Position numbers and translations under genes: made by a program. From Actinobacillus succinogenes 130Z (GTDB taxonomy: Bacteria; Pseudomonadota; Gammaproteobacteria; Enterobacterales; Pasteurellaceae): 64,000 nt of DNA. How positions within the stretch are numbered: the stretch's first letter is position 1; the number at the start of each line of letters is the position of its first letter. Below the pieces are notes generated by a model that did no database searches, was not told the origin of the DNA, and worked only from the letters and a program-made list of their open reading frames with translations. Below are positions 43,579 to 52,089 of this stretch, in pieces. The DNA lies in assembly GCF_000017245.1 (NCBI RefSeq), contig NC_009655.1, positions 806,001-870,000 on the forward strand, given 5' to 3'.

Positions 43579-44354
43579 TTGTGAAATTGATTTCTGGTTT
43601 CGGTGCGACCGTCATCAAATCCGTACAGGCACTCGGACGTTCGGGCTTCATGTTATTCGGTGCGTTGGTGGGAACGCCGCAGTTCCGCAAGCATACGCCG
43701 TTACTGATTAAACAGCTGCATGTGCTCGGTGTTCAATCCCTGCTGATTATTTTGATGTCGGGTTTTTTCATCGGTATGGTACTGGGGTTGCAAGGTTATG
43801 TGGTGCTGGTCGATTTTGCGGCGGAAGCAAATGTGGGGCAGTTGGTGGCGTTAGCGTTATTGCGCGAATTAGGACCGGTGGTCACCGCATTGTTATTCGC
43901 CGGACGGGCGGGTTCCGCGTTAACGGCGGAAATCGGCCTGATGAAAGCCACGGAACAGCTTTCCAGTTTGGAAATGATGGCAGTGGATCCGCTCCGTCGG
44001 GTGATTGCACCGCGTTTTTGGGCGGGCGTGATCGCCATGCCGATTTTAGCCGTATTATTTACGGCGGTGGGGGTAATCGGCGGTTCCTTAATCGGCGTGG
44101 ACTGGAAAGGTATCGACGGCGGCAGTTTTTGGTCGGTAATGCAAAATGCGGTAGCGAGTAAAGACTTGCTTTACGGTTTTATTAAAAGCGTCGTGTTTGC
44201 TTTCACGGTCGTATGGGTAGCACTGTTTAACGGTTACGACTGCGTACCGACTTCCGAAGGGATCAGTCAGGCTACCACTAAAACCGTAGTACATTCCTCT
44301 TTGCTGGTACTGGGATTAGACTTCGTATTAACCGCCATTATGTTCGGCGGTTGA
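43575..44354 (+). CDS. mlaE: Phospholipid transport permease MlaE
   Basis: MlaE is the integral membrane permease of the Mla complex. The 259-residue product has about five to six hydrophobic segments and the MlaE signature (GLQGYVVLVDFAAEANVGQLVALALLRELGPVVTALLFAGRAGSALTAEIGLMKATEQLSSLEMM, VDPLRRVIAPRFWAGVIAMPILAV). Its ATG overlaps the mlaF stop by four bases. mlaD follows after about 100 bases that contain an uptake signal near 44382. Confidence 0.96.
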   Translation: MIVKLISGFGATVIKSVQALGRSGFMLFGALVGTPQFRKHTPLLIKQLHVLGVQSLLIILMSGFFIGMVLGLQGYVVLVDFAAEANVGQLVALALLRELGPVVTALLFAGRAGSALTAEIGLMKATEQLSSLEMMAVDPLRRVIAPRFWAGVIAMPILAVLFTAVGVIGGSLIGVDWKGIDGGSFWSVMQNAVASKDLLYGFIKSVVFAFTVVWVALFNGYDCVPTSEGISQATTKTVVHSSLLVLGLDFVLTAIMFGG

Positions 44355-44457
44355 TAAAAATGCGATCGGCTTTGGTCGGTCAAAGTGCGGTCGAAAAAGG
44401 AACTGTTTTTGGGCTGGCAAGCCCGTACGATCATCGTTAGAAATTAGGTTGAAAATT

Positions 44458-44964
44458 ATGCGACAAACAATTAAATATGAATTTTGGGTAGGTTTTTTCT
44501 TATTGCTGGGCATTGCGGCGTTAGTGTTTATGTGCCTGAAAGTCGCCAATGTACAAGGGTTTAATGAAACAAAATCCTATCATATCACTGCAACTTTCGA
44601 TAATATCGGCGGTCTTAAAGTTCGTGCGCCGATGAAAGTGGGCGGCGTGGTGATTGGTCGTGTAACGGATATTTCATTGGACGAAAAAACCTATTTACCG
44701 GAAGTGACGATTGCGGTGAATGATGAATACAATCAAATTCCCGACAACAGCTCGCTTTCCATCAAAACCTCGGGATTACTGGGCGAACAATATATTTCTC
44801 TGAGTGTGGGTTTTGATGACGGCGAAACCGCCATGTTGAAAGAGGGAAGCAAAATTGTGGATACCAAATCGGCGATGGTATTGGAAGATCTTATCGGTCA
44901 GTTTTTGTACGGTGATAAGAACAACAAAGACGGTGCCGCGGACGACACGCCCGCAGCCCGATAA
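44458..44964 (+). CDS. mlaD: Phospholipid transport substrate-binding protein MlaD
   Basis: MlaD is anchored in the inner membrane by one helix and forms a hexameric periplasmic MCE ring that shuttles lipids to MlaC. The 168-residue product has the membrane anchor (EFWVGFFLLLGIAALVFMCLKVA) and the MCE domain (YHITATFDNIGGLKVRAPMKVGGVVIGRVTDISLD, SLSIKTSGLLGEQYISLSVGFDDGE). ATG 44458 is used; an in-frame TTG nine bases upstream is also possible. mlaC follows after 36 bases. Confidence 0.95.
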   Translation: MRQTIKYEFWVGFFLLLGIAALVFMCLKVANVQGFNETKSYHITATFDNIGGLKVRAPMKVGGVVIGRVTDISLDEKTYLPEVTIAVNDEYNQIPDNSSLSIKTSGLLGEQYISLSVGFDDGETAMLKEGSKIVDTKSAMVLEDLIGQFLYGDKNNKDGAADDTPAAR

Positions 44965-45000
44965 TCGTAGTATTTTGGAAAGCGAAGTTTAGGAGTCATT

Positions 45001-45633
45001 ATGAAGCTTTTATTTAAAACGTGGTTATCAAAAATGGTCGTATTGGTCACCGCACTTTTTGCCGTGCAAACCGTAATGGCGGCGGAAGGACCTTACGAAT
45101 TGACCCAACAAGCGGCGGATAAACTGTTTGCGGATTTGAAGTCTAACAATGCGGCAATCAAATCCAACCCGAATATGTTGAAAAATATCGTGCGTAGCGA
45201 CTTAATGCCTTATGTACATGTGAATTACGCAGGTTCATTGGTGTTGGGACAATATTTCCGTTCAACCACCCCGCAGCAGCGCGAAACCTTTTTTGCTGCG
45301 TTTGATAAGTTTATCGAACAGGCTTATGCACAGGCGTTAACCATGTACAACGGGCAGGACGTGCAAGTGCAAAAAGCCCAGTTGAACGGCGACAGCCAAG
45401 CCAGCGTGAAAGTGAAACTGGTTCAGGCGCAACCGTTGAATCTGACTTTTCAATGGCGTAAAAACAGTAAAACCGGCAAATGGCAAGTTTACGACATGAC
45501 GGCGGAAGGCGTAAGTATGGTGGAAACCAAGAAGCAGGAATGGAGCAATATTTTGCGCAAAGAGGGAATCGACGCTTTAACCGCACAGGTACAAAAAGCC
45601 GCCGCCGTTCCGGTTACTTTTAGCAAAAAATAA
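45001..45633 (+). CDS. mlaC: Periplasmic phospholipid carrier MlaC
   Basis: MlaC is the soluble periplasmic carrier between the MlaA/OmpF and MlaFEDB complexes. The 210-residue precursor has a signal peptide (KMVVLVTALFAVQTVMAAEG, cleavage after residue 28 or so) and the MlaC/Ttg2D domain (MLKNIVRSDLMPYVHVNYAGSLVLGQYFRSTTPQQRETFFAAF, WRKNSKTGKWQVYDMTAEGVSMVETKKQEWSNILRKEGIDAL). An uptake signal is placed in the signal-peptide codons near 45050. mlaB follows after four bases. Confidence 0.95.
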   Translation: MKLLFKTWLSKMVVLVTALFAVQTVMAAEGPYELTQQAADKLFADLKSNNAAIKSNPNMLKNIVRSDLMPYVHVNYAGSLVLGQYFRSTTPQQRETFFAAFDKFIEQAYAQALTMYNGQDVQVQKAQLNGDSQASVKVKLVQAQPLNLTFQWRKNSKTGKWQVYDMTAEGVSMVETKKQEWSNILRKEGIDALTAQVQKAAAVPVTFSKK

Positions 45634-45637
45634 TGTT

Positions 45638-45988
45638 ATGACGCAAGCTGAAAAACTTACATGGTCGGCAGTGCAAAATGATGATAGAATGACCCTCCAA
45701 TTGATTGGAGAGCTTTCGCGCGATACGTTGTTGCCCTTATGGCGACAGCGTTTTGCCGTTTTATCGGACAAGCAAATCGCCGGCCAAAACGTAATCTTCG
45801 ATTTATCGAATATTACTCGAATTGACAGTGCGGGGTTTGCGCTGCTTTGTGAACTTATTCATCACGTGCGCAAAGTTCAGGAGCGGGATAAAGGCCTGAC
45901 GATTGAACACGCTCCTTCACAGTTACTGACTCTCGCCGAACTGTTCGATTTAGATCAGTGGTTGCGGGATTTTCTTCAAACTCACTAA
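45638..45988 (+). CDS. mlaB: STAS-domain protein MlaB
   Basis: MlaB is the small cytoplasmic STAS protein that binds MlaF and is needed for the activity of the complex. The 116-residue product shows the STAS core IAGQNVIFDLSNITRIDSAGFALLCELIHHVRK with the conserved DSAG motif, and a C-terminal segment TLAELFDLDQWL. The family is poorly conserved in sequence; location between mlaC and ibaG secures the call. The downstream gene starts 20 bases after its stop. Confidence 0.92.
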   Translation: MTQAEKLTWSAVQNDDRMTLQLIGELSRDTLLPLWRQRFAVLSDKQIAGQNVIFDLSNITRIDSAGFALLCELIHHVRKVQERDKGLTIEHAPSQLLTLAELFDLDQWLRDFLQTH

Positions 45989-46008
45989 CCTTACAACGGA
46001 ATTCTGGA

Positions 46009-46266
46009 ATGGAACCGCAAGAAATCGAACGTATTTTAAAAGAATCCCTCAATCTTGATGAAGTTTATGCGCAAGGCGAAGATGCGCATTTCAGTGTCAT
46101 CGTCGTCAATGACGATATCGCAAAACTATCGCGTATCAAACAACAGCAAACGATTTATGCGCCGCTGATGCCGCACTTTGAAACCGGTGAAATTCATGCG
46201 TTAACCATTAAAACCTACGATAAAGCAAAATGGGCGCGCGACCGCGTTCTGAACGTATTAAATTAA
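46009..46266 (+). CDS. ibaG: BolA family protein IbaG
   Basis: IbaG (YrbA) is a BolA-fold protein that, with monothiol glutaredoxin, binds an iron-sulfur cluster and is linked to acid stress. The 85-residue product starts at ATG 46009 (MEPQEIERILKESLNLDEVYAQGEDAHFSVIVVND) and keeps the BolA helix-strand pattern and a conserved His near residue 65 (GEIHALTIKTYDKAKWARD). A longer frame upstream overlaps mlaB and is rejected. It lies between mlaB and murA as in E. coli. Confidence 0.93.
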   Translation: MEPQEIERILKESLNLDEVYAQGEDAHFSVIVVNDDIAKLSRIKQQQTIYAPLMPHFETGEIHALTIKTYDKAKWARDRVLNVLN

Positions 46267-46278
46267 GAGGTGGCGAAA

Positions 46279-47541
46279 ATGGAAAAATTCCGTGTTTACG
46301 GGCAATCGACATTAAGCGGCGACGTGCAGATTTCCGGGGCGAAAAATGCCGCCCTGCCTATTCTTTTTGCCACTATTTTAGCGGAAGAACCCGTTAAATT
46401 AACCAATGTTCCCGAATTAAAAGACGTGGACACCACATTCGAAATTTTACGAAAACTGGGCGTTGTCGTTGAACGCACCGATGAGCAAACCGTCTTGATT
46501 GACGCCTCTCGAATCGATCGCTACGTAGCGCCTTATGAACTGGTAAAAACCATGCGGGCCTCAATCTGGGCATTAGCACCGTTACTGACCCGTTTTCGTG
46601 AAGGGCAAGTGTCTTTACCGGGCGGTTGTACCATCGGTGCCCGCCCCGTGGATATGCATATTTCCGGATTGGAAAAAATGGGTGCCGCCATTGAACTGGA
46701 TGAAGGTTATGTGAAAGCGACGGTGAACGGTCGTCTGACCGGCACCCGTATTTATATGGATAAAGTCAGCGTCGGCGCGACATTGTCGCTGATTATGGCG
46801 GCAACCTTGGCTGAAGGCGTCACGACTATTGAAAATGCCGCCCGCGAACCCGAAATTGTCGATACTGCGGATTTTTTGAATAAAATGGGCGCAAAAATTT
46901 CAGGCGCGGGTACCGATACCATCAGTATTGAAGGTGTAAGCCGGTTAGCCGGTTGTGAGCACAGCATTGTGCCGGATCGTATCGAAACCGGAACGTTCTT
47001 AATCGCTGCGGCGATTTCCGGCGGTCGTATTACTTGTCATAACACTAAAGCGGATACGCTTGACGCGGTAATTGAAAAATTGCGTGAAGCCGGTATGCAG
47101 GTGGACGTGACGGAAAACACCATTACTCTGGATTCCTTAGGGCAGCGTCCGAAAGCGGTCAATATCCGCACTATGCCGCATCCGGGGTTCCCGACGGATA
47201 TGCAGGCGCAATTCACGTTATTAAACGTCGTCGCCGAGGGAACCAGTAAAATCACCGAAACGATTTTCGAAAACCGTTTTATGCACGTGCCGGAATTAAT
47301 CCGCATGGGAGCAAAAGGAGAAATCGAAGGTAATACGGCGATTATTCACGGTGTAGAAAGCTTATCCGGTGCACAGGTGATGGCAACGGATTTACGGGCG
47401 TCAATCAGCTTGGTGTTAGCGGGTTGTATTGCAAGCGGTGAAACCGTGGTGGATCGTATTTATCATATTGATCGCGGTTATGAACATATCGAAGATAAAT
47501 TGCGCGGATTAGGCGCTCGAATCGAACGTTTTTCCGAATAA
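46279..47541 (+). CDS. murA: UDP-N-acetylglucosamine 1-carboxyvinyltransferase
   Basis: MurA transfers enolpyruvate from PEP to UDP-GlcNAc, the first committed step of peptidoglycan synthesis and the fosfomycin target. The 420-residue protein has Lys22 and Asn23 in SGAKNAALPI, the active-site Cys117 in LPGGCTIGARP (so a fosfomycin-sensitive type), and PDRIETGTFLIAAA, HPGFPTDMQAQFTLLN, ENRFMHVPELIRMG. ATG 46279 is used in line with the family start (MEKFRV); an ATG nine bases upstream is possible. Last gene of the mla run; a hairpin terminator overlaps the end of the convergent nikO. Confidence 0.97.
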   Translation: MEKFRVYGQSTLSGDVQISGAKNAALPILFATILAEEPVKLTNVPELKDVDTTFEILRKLGVVVERTDEQTVLIDASRIDRYVAPYELVKTMRASIWALAPLLTRFREGQVSLPGGCTIGARPVDMHISGLEKMGAAIELDEGYVKATVNGRLTGTRIYMDKVSVGATLSLIMAATLAEGVTTIENAAREPEIVDTADFLNKMGAKISGAGTDTISIEGVSRLAGCEHSIVPDRIETGTFLIAAAISGGRITCHNTKADTLDAVIEKLREAGMQVDVTENTITLDSLGQRPKAVNIRTMPHPGFPTDMQAQFTLLNVVAEGTSKITETIFENRFMHVPELIRMGAKGEIEGNTAIIHGVESLSGAQVMATDLRASISLVLAGCIASGETVVDRIYHIDRGYEHIEDKLRGLGARIERFSE

Positions 47542-47561
47542 TTGAAAATCAGAGCGGGGCG

Positions 47562-47581
47562 GGCGGGTTCCGCCTTTTTTA
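47562..47581. terminator. murA terminator at the murA/nikO junction
   Basis: GGCGG (47562-47566) and CCGCC (47570-47574) followed by six T. The T run reaches into the nikO stop region, so convergent transcripts overlap here. Confidence 0.75.
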
Positions 47582-48217
47582 TGCGCCGTTTTCCGGTTTT
47601 TGCAGCCAAAGTACCGAATCCGCCAGTTGTTTCGTGAAAGCGGCATCGTGGGAAGCGATCAACATCGGCAACTTTAAACCGCGTAAAAGTGCGGTCAGTT
47701 TTCCGGTATTTTTGCTATCTAAACCGTTGGTAGGTTCGTCTAACAACAGTATTTCCGGCTGCATCGCCAATACGCCCGCCAATGCCACGAAATTTTTCTC
47801 GCCGCCGGACAGCACGTTAACGGCGCGATGTCGCAGATAATCCATATCGAGCTTTTCCAGTTGCCGTAACGCAACGGCATAGGCGTCCGGCTCGGTTAGT
47901 CCTTGGTTAAGCGGGCCGAATGCCACATCATCCAACACGGTGGGACCGAATAATTGATCATCCGGATTCTGAAAACAAAAACCCACCCGTCCGCGAAAGG
48001 GCTGAAAGTCGTTTTCCGTTCGACACGGCGTATCAAATAAACGGATTTCGCCTTGTTGGGCGGGGATAAAACCGAGCAGTGTTTGCAGTAAAGTGCTTTT
48101 CCCCGTACCGATCTCGCCCTGTAAAAACAGGCGGTGCCCCCCTTCAAGCCGAAAACTGAGATCCCGGATAATCCATTGATTACCCCGTCGAACGGAAAGA
48201 TGACTAACGCTGAGCAT
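47579..48217 (-). CDS. nikO: Nickel ECF transporter ATP-binding protein NikO
   Basis: The 212-residue ABC ATPase powers the nickel ECF importer. It shows Walker A GEIGTGKSTL, Q loop FCFQNPDDQLFGPTVLDDVAFGP (typical of CbiO/EcfA ATPases), signature LSGGEKNFVALAGVL, Walker B ILLLDEPTNGLD and the switch His ASHDAAF. The ATG at 48217 overlaps nikQ by 14 bases; an upstream extension lies fully inside nikQ and is rejected. The single short ATPase suggests a homodimer, as in CbiMNQO/NikMNQO systems. Last gene of nikKLMQO. Confidence 0.92.
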   Translation of the reverse strand: MLSVSHLSVRRGNQWIIRDLSFRLEGGHRLFLQGEIGTGKSTLLQTLLGFIPAQQGEIRLFDTPCRTENDFQPFRGRVGFCFQNPDDQLFGPTVLDDVAFGPLNQGLTEPDAYAVALRQLEKLDMDYLRHRAVNVLSGGEKNFVALAGVLAMQPEILLLDEPTNGLDSKNTGKLTALLRGLKLPMLIASHDAAFTKQLADSVLWLQKPENGA

Positions 48218-48911
48218 AATAAATCCCGATAGCAAGTAAAAGTGCGGTGGAAATTTCCACTGTTTTCCACCAAGGTTTATCCAATAATGATGAGCGGGAA
48301 GCAAAGCGGAATCCGCGTGCTTTTAACGCCATTTCGCTTTTTTCCACTTGCACCATAGCCCGAATCAGTAATAACGCCACCCGTTGTACAGTGACGGAAA
48401 AAGTGCGGCGGTTAAATTTCGGCTGAAATCCGCGCGCTTTCATGGCTTGCGTCATTTGTCGGTTTAATTCGCCGACTAGTGAAATATAACGGACGGTCAG
48501 AATAAACAGTTGAATCAGTTTATCCGGCAACGGCAGTTTGCTCACCGCCTGAACCAGAATGCTGTCGGTTATATTCAGTAAACACAGCCAAATTGTGCAT
48601 AAAATCAGGTTCATACGTAACGTAATAAGCAGCGCCGTATGCACGCCTGCCGGATTCCATGCCATGCCGTTTAACGTAATTCGCCAGCTGAGGGTTAACC
48701 AAATCAGCAGAGTGAACAGATTGAATAATATGGCGCGCCGAAGGTAAAACTGCAGCGGTTTGTTTTGCCTTATCAAGACCATCGCCAGTACGCCCGCCGT
48801 GAGACAAAGTAAACCAAGCAGCCATTGCGGATTGTGCAGGGCGCTGATGATTAAGCCTAAAACAAACGTGATAATAAGGCGAAAGTGCGGTTGAAAAATT
48901 GCCTGTTTCAT
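48204..48911 (-). CDS. nikQ: Nickel ECF transporter transmembrane protein NikQ
   Basis: The 235-residue CbiQ-type T component couples ATPase and substrate-binding component. It has about five hydrophobic segments and the coupling-helix motif region AMKARGFQPKFNRRTFSVTVQRVALLLIRAMVQVEKSEMALKARGF with two Ala-x-x-Arg-Gly motifs, the ECF T-component signature. It overlaps nikM by four bases and nikO by 14. Uptake signals lie near 48239 and 48884. Confidence 0.92.
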   Translation of the reverse strand: MKQAIFQPHFRLIITFVLGLIISALHNPQWLLGLLCLTAGVLAMVLIRQNKPLQFYLRRAILFNLFTLLIWLTLSWRITLNGMAWNPAGVHTALLITLRMNLILCTIWLCLLNITDSILVQAVSKLPLPDKLIQLFILTVRYISLVGELNRQMTQAMKARGFQPKFNRRTFSVTVQRVALLLIRAMVQVEKSEMALKARGFRFASRSSLLDKPWWKTVEISTALLLAIGIYYAQR

Positions 48912-49519
48912 GGCGTCGTCCGTAACAGTTCGGGCGACATTTTGTTCAATGCCAACAAAACGCCCGCACTGATGATGCCGTCGATAAAAAAGACCGGAAT
49001 GTGCGAGATAATCAGCAGACTGATGAGCTCATAATAAGTTTTGCCGCCGTCGAACGCCAAAATCAGCGAGGCAAGCAGCGCGGCGGCGCCGACTCCGATA
49101 GTGCCGGCGGATACGCCTAAAACGATGAATTCAGTACGGCTTAAAGCATGCCGCAAACAGCGTCCCAGCAAAGCATGAACGAGGACGGCCGGTAACGCCA
49201 TGACGCACAGATTCACTCCGAGCACGGCGAAACCGCCGAAAGAAAAGAACACCACTTGCAGCAATAAGGCGATCAGAAAAGCGGGAAATACCGCCCAACC
49301 GAGAAATAATCCCGCCATACCGTTCAGAATTAAATGTACGGAACCGATTCCTACCGGCACATGAATGGTGCCGGCGACAAAAAATGCCGCGGCGAATAGG
49401 GCGGTCAGCGGTAACCGTCGGTAATCGGTTTTACGCAAACCGACGCTGACGCCGATAACCGCCGCTACCGCTCCGATAATCAGCGTTTGACTGTGCAGAA
49501 TGCCTTCGGAAATATGCAT
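48908..49519 (-). CDS. nikM: Nickel ECF transporter substrate-specific component NikM
   Basis: NikM binds Ni2+ through its N-terminus: Met1-His2 with MHISEGIL, the metal-binding N-terminal motif of CbiM/NikM proteins. The 203-residue membrane protein has about six hydrophobic segments and IHVPVGIGSVHLILNGMAGLFLGWAVFPAFLIALLLQ, typical of the family. Co or Ni specificity is set elsewhere, but the accompanying NikK, NikL and NimR point to nickel. It overlaps nikL by one base and nikQ by four. Confidence 0.92.
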   Translation of the reverse strand: MHISEGILHSQTLIIGAVAAVIGVSVGLRKTDYRRLPLTALFAAAFFVAGTIHVPVGIGSVHLILNGMAGLFLGWAVFPAFLIALLLQVVFFSFGGFAVLGVNLCVMALPAVLVHALLGRCLRHALSRTEFIVLGVSAGTIGVGAAALLASLILAFDGGKTYYELISLLIISHIPVFFIDGIISAGVLLALNKMSPELLRTTP

Positions 49520-50025
49520 TAGTTATTTCCTTTTGGTTTACGCGACCGCCACCACGCCACCACGCCCGCAATACCGAAAATATAGCCGACGCCGCCGAGA
49601 ATATCATGGAAATACAGTTTATCTTTCAAGCGGTTGATGTCTTCCCGTAAGGCAAGAACCGCTTCATTGGATACGGCACAAGAATCGACCGTACTTTCCC
49701 GAACGCCGGTCGTATCCGTAATAGGATTCGCTTTGGCACTGGCTTTATGTCCTTCCATTCCTTCAATATTGACGATGAAGTCGGCATTTTCACGAATCGG
49801 TAAACGGAAGGCGCCCCGCTTATCCGTTTTGCCGTAGACCGCCGGTTCCGCTTCACCGACACGAACCGCTTCCACGTAGGTTTCCGCCGCCGGCGTTTGA
49901 TCGGAATAATAGGCTTTGCCCGTAACCGCCTCGCCGTCATATTGGGCGAAAACGGCTAAACCGTGAGCGTAAACCGAGGCGTTAAAGCCCAATAAAAGCG
50001 CGGTCAAAATCCGTCGGATTTTCAT
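49519..50025 (-). CDS. nikL: Nickel transport accessory protein NikL
   Basis: A 168-residue protein with a signal peptide (KIRRILTALLLGFNASVYA, mature His-Gly-Leu), a periplasmic carboxypeptidase-regulatory-like beta domain (GKAYYSDQTPAAETYVEAVRVGEAEPAVYGKTDKRGAFRLPI) and a C-terminal membrane helix (ILGGVGYIFGIAGVVAWW). This is the layout of NikL/CbiL, replacing the NikN component in some systems. Genes nikK and nikM flank it with direct contact. A His at the mature N-terminus may help bind nickel. Confidence 0.88.
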   Translation of the reverse strand: MKIRRILTALLLGFNASVYAHGLAVFAQYDGEAVTGKAYYSDQTPAAETYVEAVRVGEAEPAVYGKTDKRGAFRLPIRENADFIVNIEGMEGHKASAKANPITDTTGVRESTVDSCAVSNEAVLALREDINRLKDKLYFHDILGGVGYIFGIAGVVAWWRSRKPKGNN

Positions 50026-50729
50026 TATTTGTTGTCGTCCGTGTCAAAAGTCAGCATATATTCGATACTGCGGTCGCTATAATCGGGATTATCCGTGGCT
50101 TTTTCGTTGAATTCCGCCCGGACTTTATTGGTGCCCGGGCTTGGAGTGAACAAGGCAATGCCGTTTTCATCGCTCAAATTGTTTTGTTGGTCTTCGCCTG
50201 CTCCCACCGGAATACCGGCGACGGGATTGCCGTTGTGCAAGACTAAAATCGCCAGCGGTTTGCCCGCCACGGGTTTGGCTTGCGGAACCAGTTCATAACG
50301 CATGTTATGCGGTTTTGTCGCCTGTTCGTTCCAGCTTAAAACGGCTTTGCCGAATTTCATCGGATTCAGCGAAAATTCCGCATCGGGTACGTCTTTCTTG
50401 CTTTTTTCCACGAATTTACCGTTTGGCAGTTTCGACCAAATACCGTTGTCGAACTGTACATAAACAATCGCGGCATTATCCGCTTTAATGTGGGTCTCGC
50501 CTTTGCCGTCCTGCCCGGGATGAAAACTTAAATCTACCTTGCCTTGTTTACCGTCGGCGTTGATCGCCTGCACGGATTTGACTTTGGATTCCGGGTAGGT
50601 TTCCGTGGTTTCGTGGCCGAACTTCAATACGTAATCGCTGTTCTGCTGCGGTACTTTTTCCAGCCAAACGTTGTGTGCCAGAGCGGGAAAGGCGAAAAGT
50701 GCGGTCAAAATAAATACGGTTTTTTTCAT
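50025..50729 (-). CDS. nikK: Periplasmic nickel-binding protein NikK (DUF4198)
   Basis: A 234-residue secreted protein with a signal peptide (KKTVFILTALFAFPALAHNVW) and the DUF4198 pattern HNVWLEKVPQQNSDYVLKFGHETTETYPESKVKSVQAIN and GNPVAGIPVGAGEDQQNNLSDENGIALFTP. DUF4198/NikK proteins accompany nickel and cobalt importers. The mature protein would start at or near HNVW, with His positioned for metal binding. First gene of nikKLMQO, behind a MerR-type promoter at 50770-50800. An uptake signal is in the signal-peptide codons near 50697. Confidence 0.88.
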   Translation of the reverse strand: MKKTVFILTALFAFPALAHNVWLEKVPQQNSDYVLKFGHETTETYPESKVKSVQAINADGKQGKVDLSFHPGQDGKGETHIKADNAAIVYVQFDNGIWSKLPNGKFVEKSKKDVPDAEFSLNPMKFGKAVLSWNEQATKPHNMRYELVPQAKPVAGKPLAILVLHNGNPVAGIPVGAGEDQQNNLSDENGIALFTPSPGTNKVRAEFNEKATDNPDYSDRSIEYMLTFDTDDNK

Positions 50730-50769
50730 GTGAACACTCCCAATACGGCTTCATATTTAATCGGCGCAT

Positions 50770-50800
50770 AGTGTAAAATATGAAGTAACTTCAGGGTCAA
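50770..50800 (-). promoter_or_regulatory. MerR-type nikK promoter with NimR operator
   Basis: On the minus strand TTGACC (50800-50795) and TACACT (50775-50770) are spaced 19 bases apart, too long for free RNA polymerase but typical of MerR-family promoters. A perfect 13-base palindrome TGAAGTTACTTCA (50793-50781) fills the spacer. NimR encoded next to it is the expected activator. Confidence 0.85.
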
Positions 50801-50847
50801 GGCGTAAATACTGCTTTTTTGAGGTAGATCATGTTAAGGAATAAAAA

Positions 50848-51258
50848 ATGAAAATCGGCAAATTGGCACAGGTTGCGGGATGTTCGGTGGAAGCCGTACG
50901 GTTTTACGAAAAGCAGGGATTGCTACCGCCGCCGCAACGGACGCCGGGCAATTTCCGCCTGTATAACGACGAACATTTGGAACGGCTGACATTTATCTGC
51001 TATTGCCGTTCGCTGGGTATTTCCCTGCATGAGATCAAACAGTTGCTGGAATTGAAAAATGCGCCTGCCGCCAAAACGGAAATGAGCGAGTTGCTGGATC
51101 GTCACATCCGCGACGTAGTGAAACGTATTCACGAACTCGATCACCTGCGGTTGCAGTTAATCGCGCTGAAAGGCAAAGTGAATAATGCCGCGCAGGAAGC
51201 GGATTTAATGAATACGCTGCTACAGCACGGCAAAGTGCGCTTTGTAGGCGTGAAATAA
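50848..51258 (+). CDS. nimR: MerR-family nickel-responsive regulator NimR
   Basis: The 136-residue regulator has the MerR DNA-binding domain (MKIGKLAQVAGCSVEAVRFYEKQGLLPPPQRTPGNFRLYNDEHLERLTFICYCRSLGISLHEIKQLL) and a short coiled dimerisation helix (MSELLDRHIRDVVKRIHELDHLRLQL). The usual C-terminal Cys metal ligands of CadR/ZntR are absent; the effector region holds His and Asp instead. H. influenzae NimR, a nickel-responsive MerR regulator of the nik genes, has the same position. Divergent from nikKLMQO, with a MerR-type operator between them. Ends six bases from the convergent yggS. Confidence 0.88.
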   Translation: MKIGKLAQVAGCSVEAVRFYEKQGLLPPPQRTPGNFRLYNDEHLERLTFICYCRSLGISLHEIKQLLELKNAPAAKTEMSELLDRHIRDVVKRIHELDHLRLQLIALKGKVNNAAQEADLMNTLLQHGKVRFVGVK

Positions 51259-51264
51259 CGCCGG

Positions 51265-51963
51265 TTATGCGTAATTGCGCGCGCCGAAAATTGCCGTGCC
51301 GATACGCACCATGGTGGAACCGCATTTGACGGCGCTTGCCATATCGTTCGTCATGCCCATGGAAAGGGTGTCGATTGGCCGGTTCGGGCAAAGCGTCTGT
51401 AACTGTTCGAACAGTTTTTTCATGGCAGTTAAGGCTTTTTCCTGTTCGGCAATATCGTCGGTAGGGGCGGGAATCGCCATTAATCCGCGCAGGCATAAGT
51501 GCGGTCGGTTTTCGATATGTTTTGCCAACGCCGCCATTTCTTGCGGCTGAATGCCGGATTTACTGCTCTCGTCGCTGATGTTGATTTGAATCAGCACATT
51601 CAACGGCGCTTTGTCCGCCGGGCGCTGGTCGTTCAGACGGTCGGCGATTTTAGCGCGATCCAGCGTCTGCATCCAGTCGAAATACTCCGCCACCAAGCGG
51701 GTTTTGTTGGATTGCAGCGGGCCGATAAAATGCCATTCCAATTCCGGATATTTGTGCGCGAAAAACTGAATTTTCTCCACACCTTCCTGAACGTAATTTT
51801 CACCGAACGCCCGTTGTCCTGCGTCGATAGCCGCCTGAATATCCGTTACCGGTTTGGTTTTGGAAACCGCTAATAATTTGACCGCACTTTTATCGCGTCC
51901 GGCCGCCAGACAGGCTTGTCCGATTTGTTGGTGAATGTGTTCAAGATTTTGCCGAATCGTCAT
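51265..51963 (-). CDS. yggS: YggS/PROSC family PLP-binding protein
   Basis: The 232-residue single-domain PLP protein maintains pyridoxal-phosphate homeostasis. The fold type III barrel motifs are VKLLAVSKTKPV (PLP lysine), FGENYVQEGVEK, WHFIGPLQSNKTR, LNVLIQINISDESSKSGI, LRGLMAIPAP, LSMGMTNDMASAVKCGSTMVRIGTAIFGAR. ATG 51963 is used, with GGAG seven bases upstream; an in-frame start 15 bases earlier is possible. Uptake signals lie near 51497 and 51881. Confidence 0.94.
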   Translation of the reverse strand: MTIRQNLEHIHQQIGQACLAAGRDKSAVKLLAVSKTKPVTDIQAAIDAGQRAFGENYVQEGVEKIQFFAHKYPELEWHFIGPLQSNKTRLVAEYFDWMQTLDRAKIADRLNDQRPADKAPLNVLIQINISDESSKSGIQPQEMAALAKHIENRPHLCLRGLMAIPAPTDDIAEQEKALTAMKKLFEQLQTLCPNRPIDTLSMGMTNDMASAVKCGSTMVRIGTAIFGARNYA

Positions 51964-52089
51964 TTTTTCTCCGCCCAAACAGTTTTCATTGCATATTTTT
52001 CGAATAGTCTTTATATTGAAATCGCTTCCGATTCAATAGGTCGCGAAGCCTATTTTAACTTAATTCGTTTTTTTCTAGTAGGTGAAATT

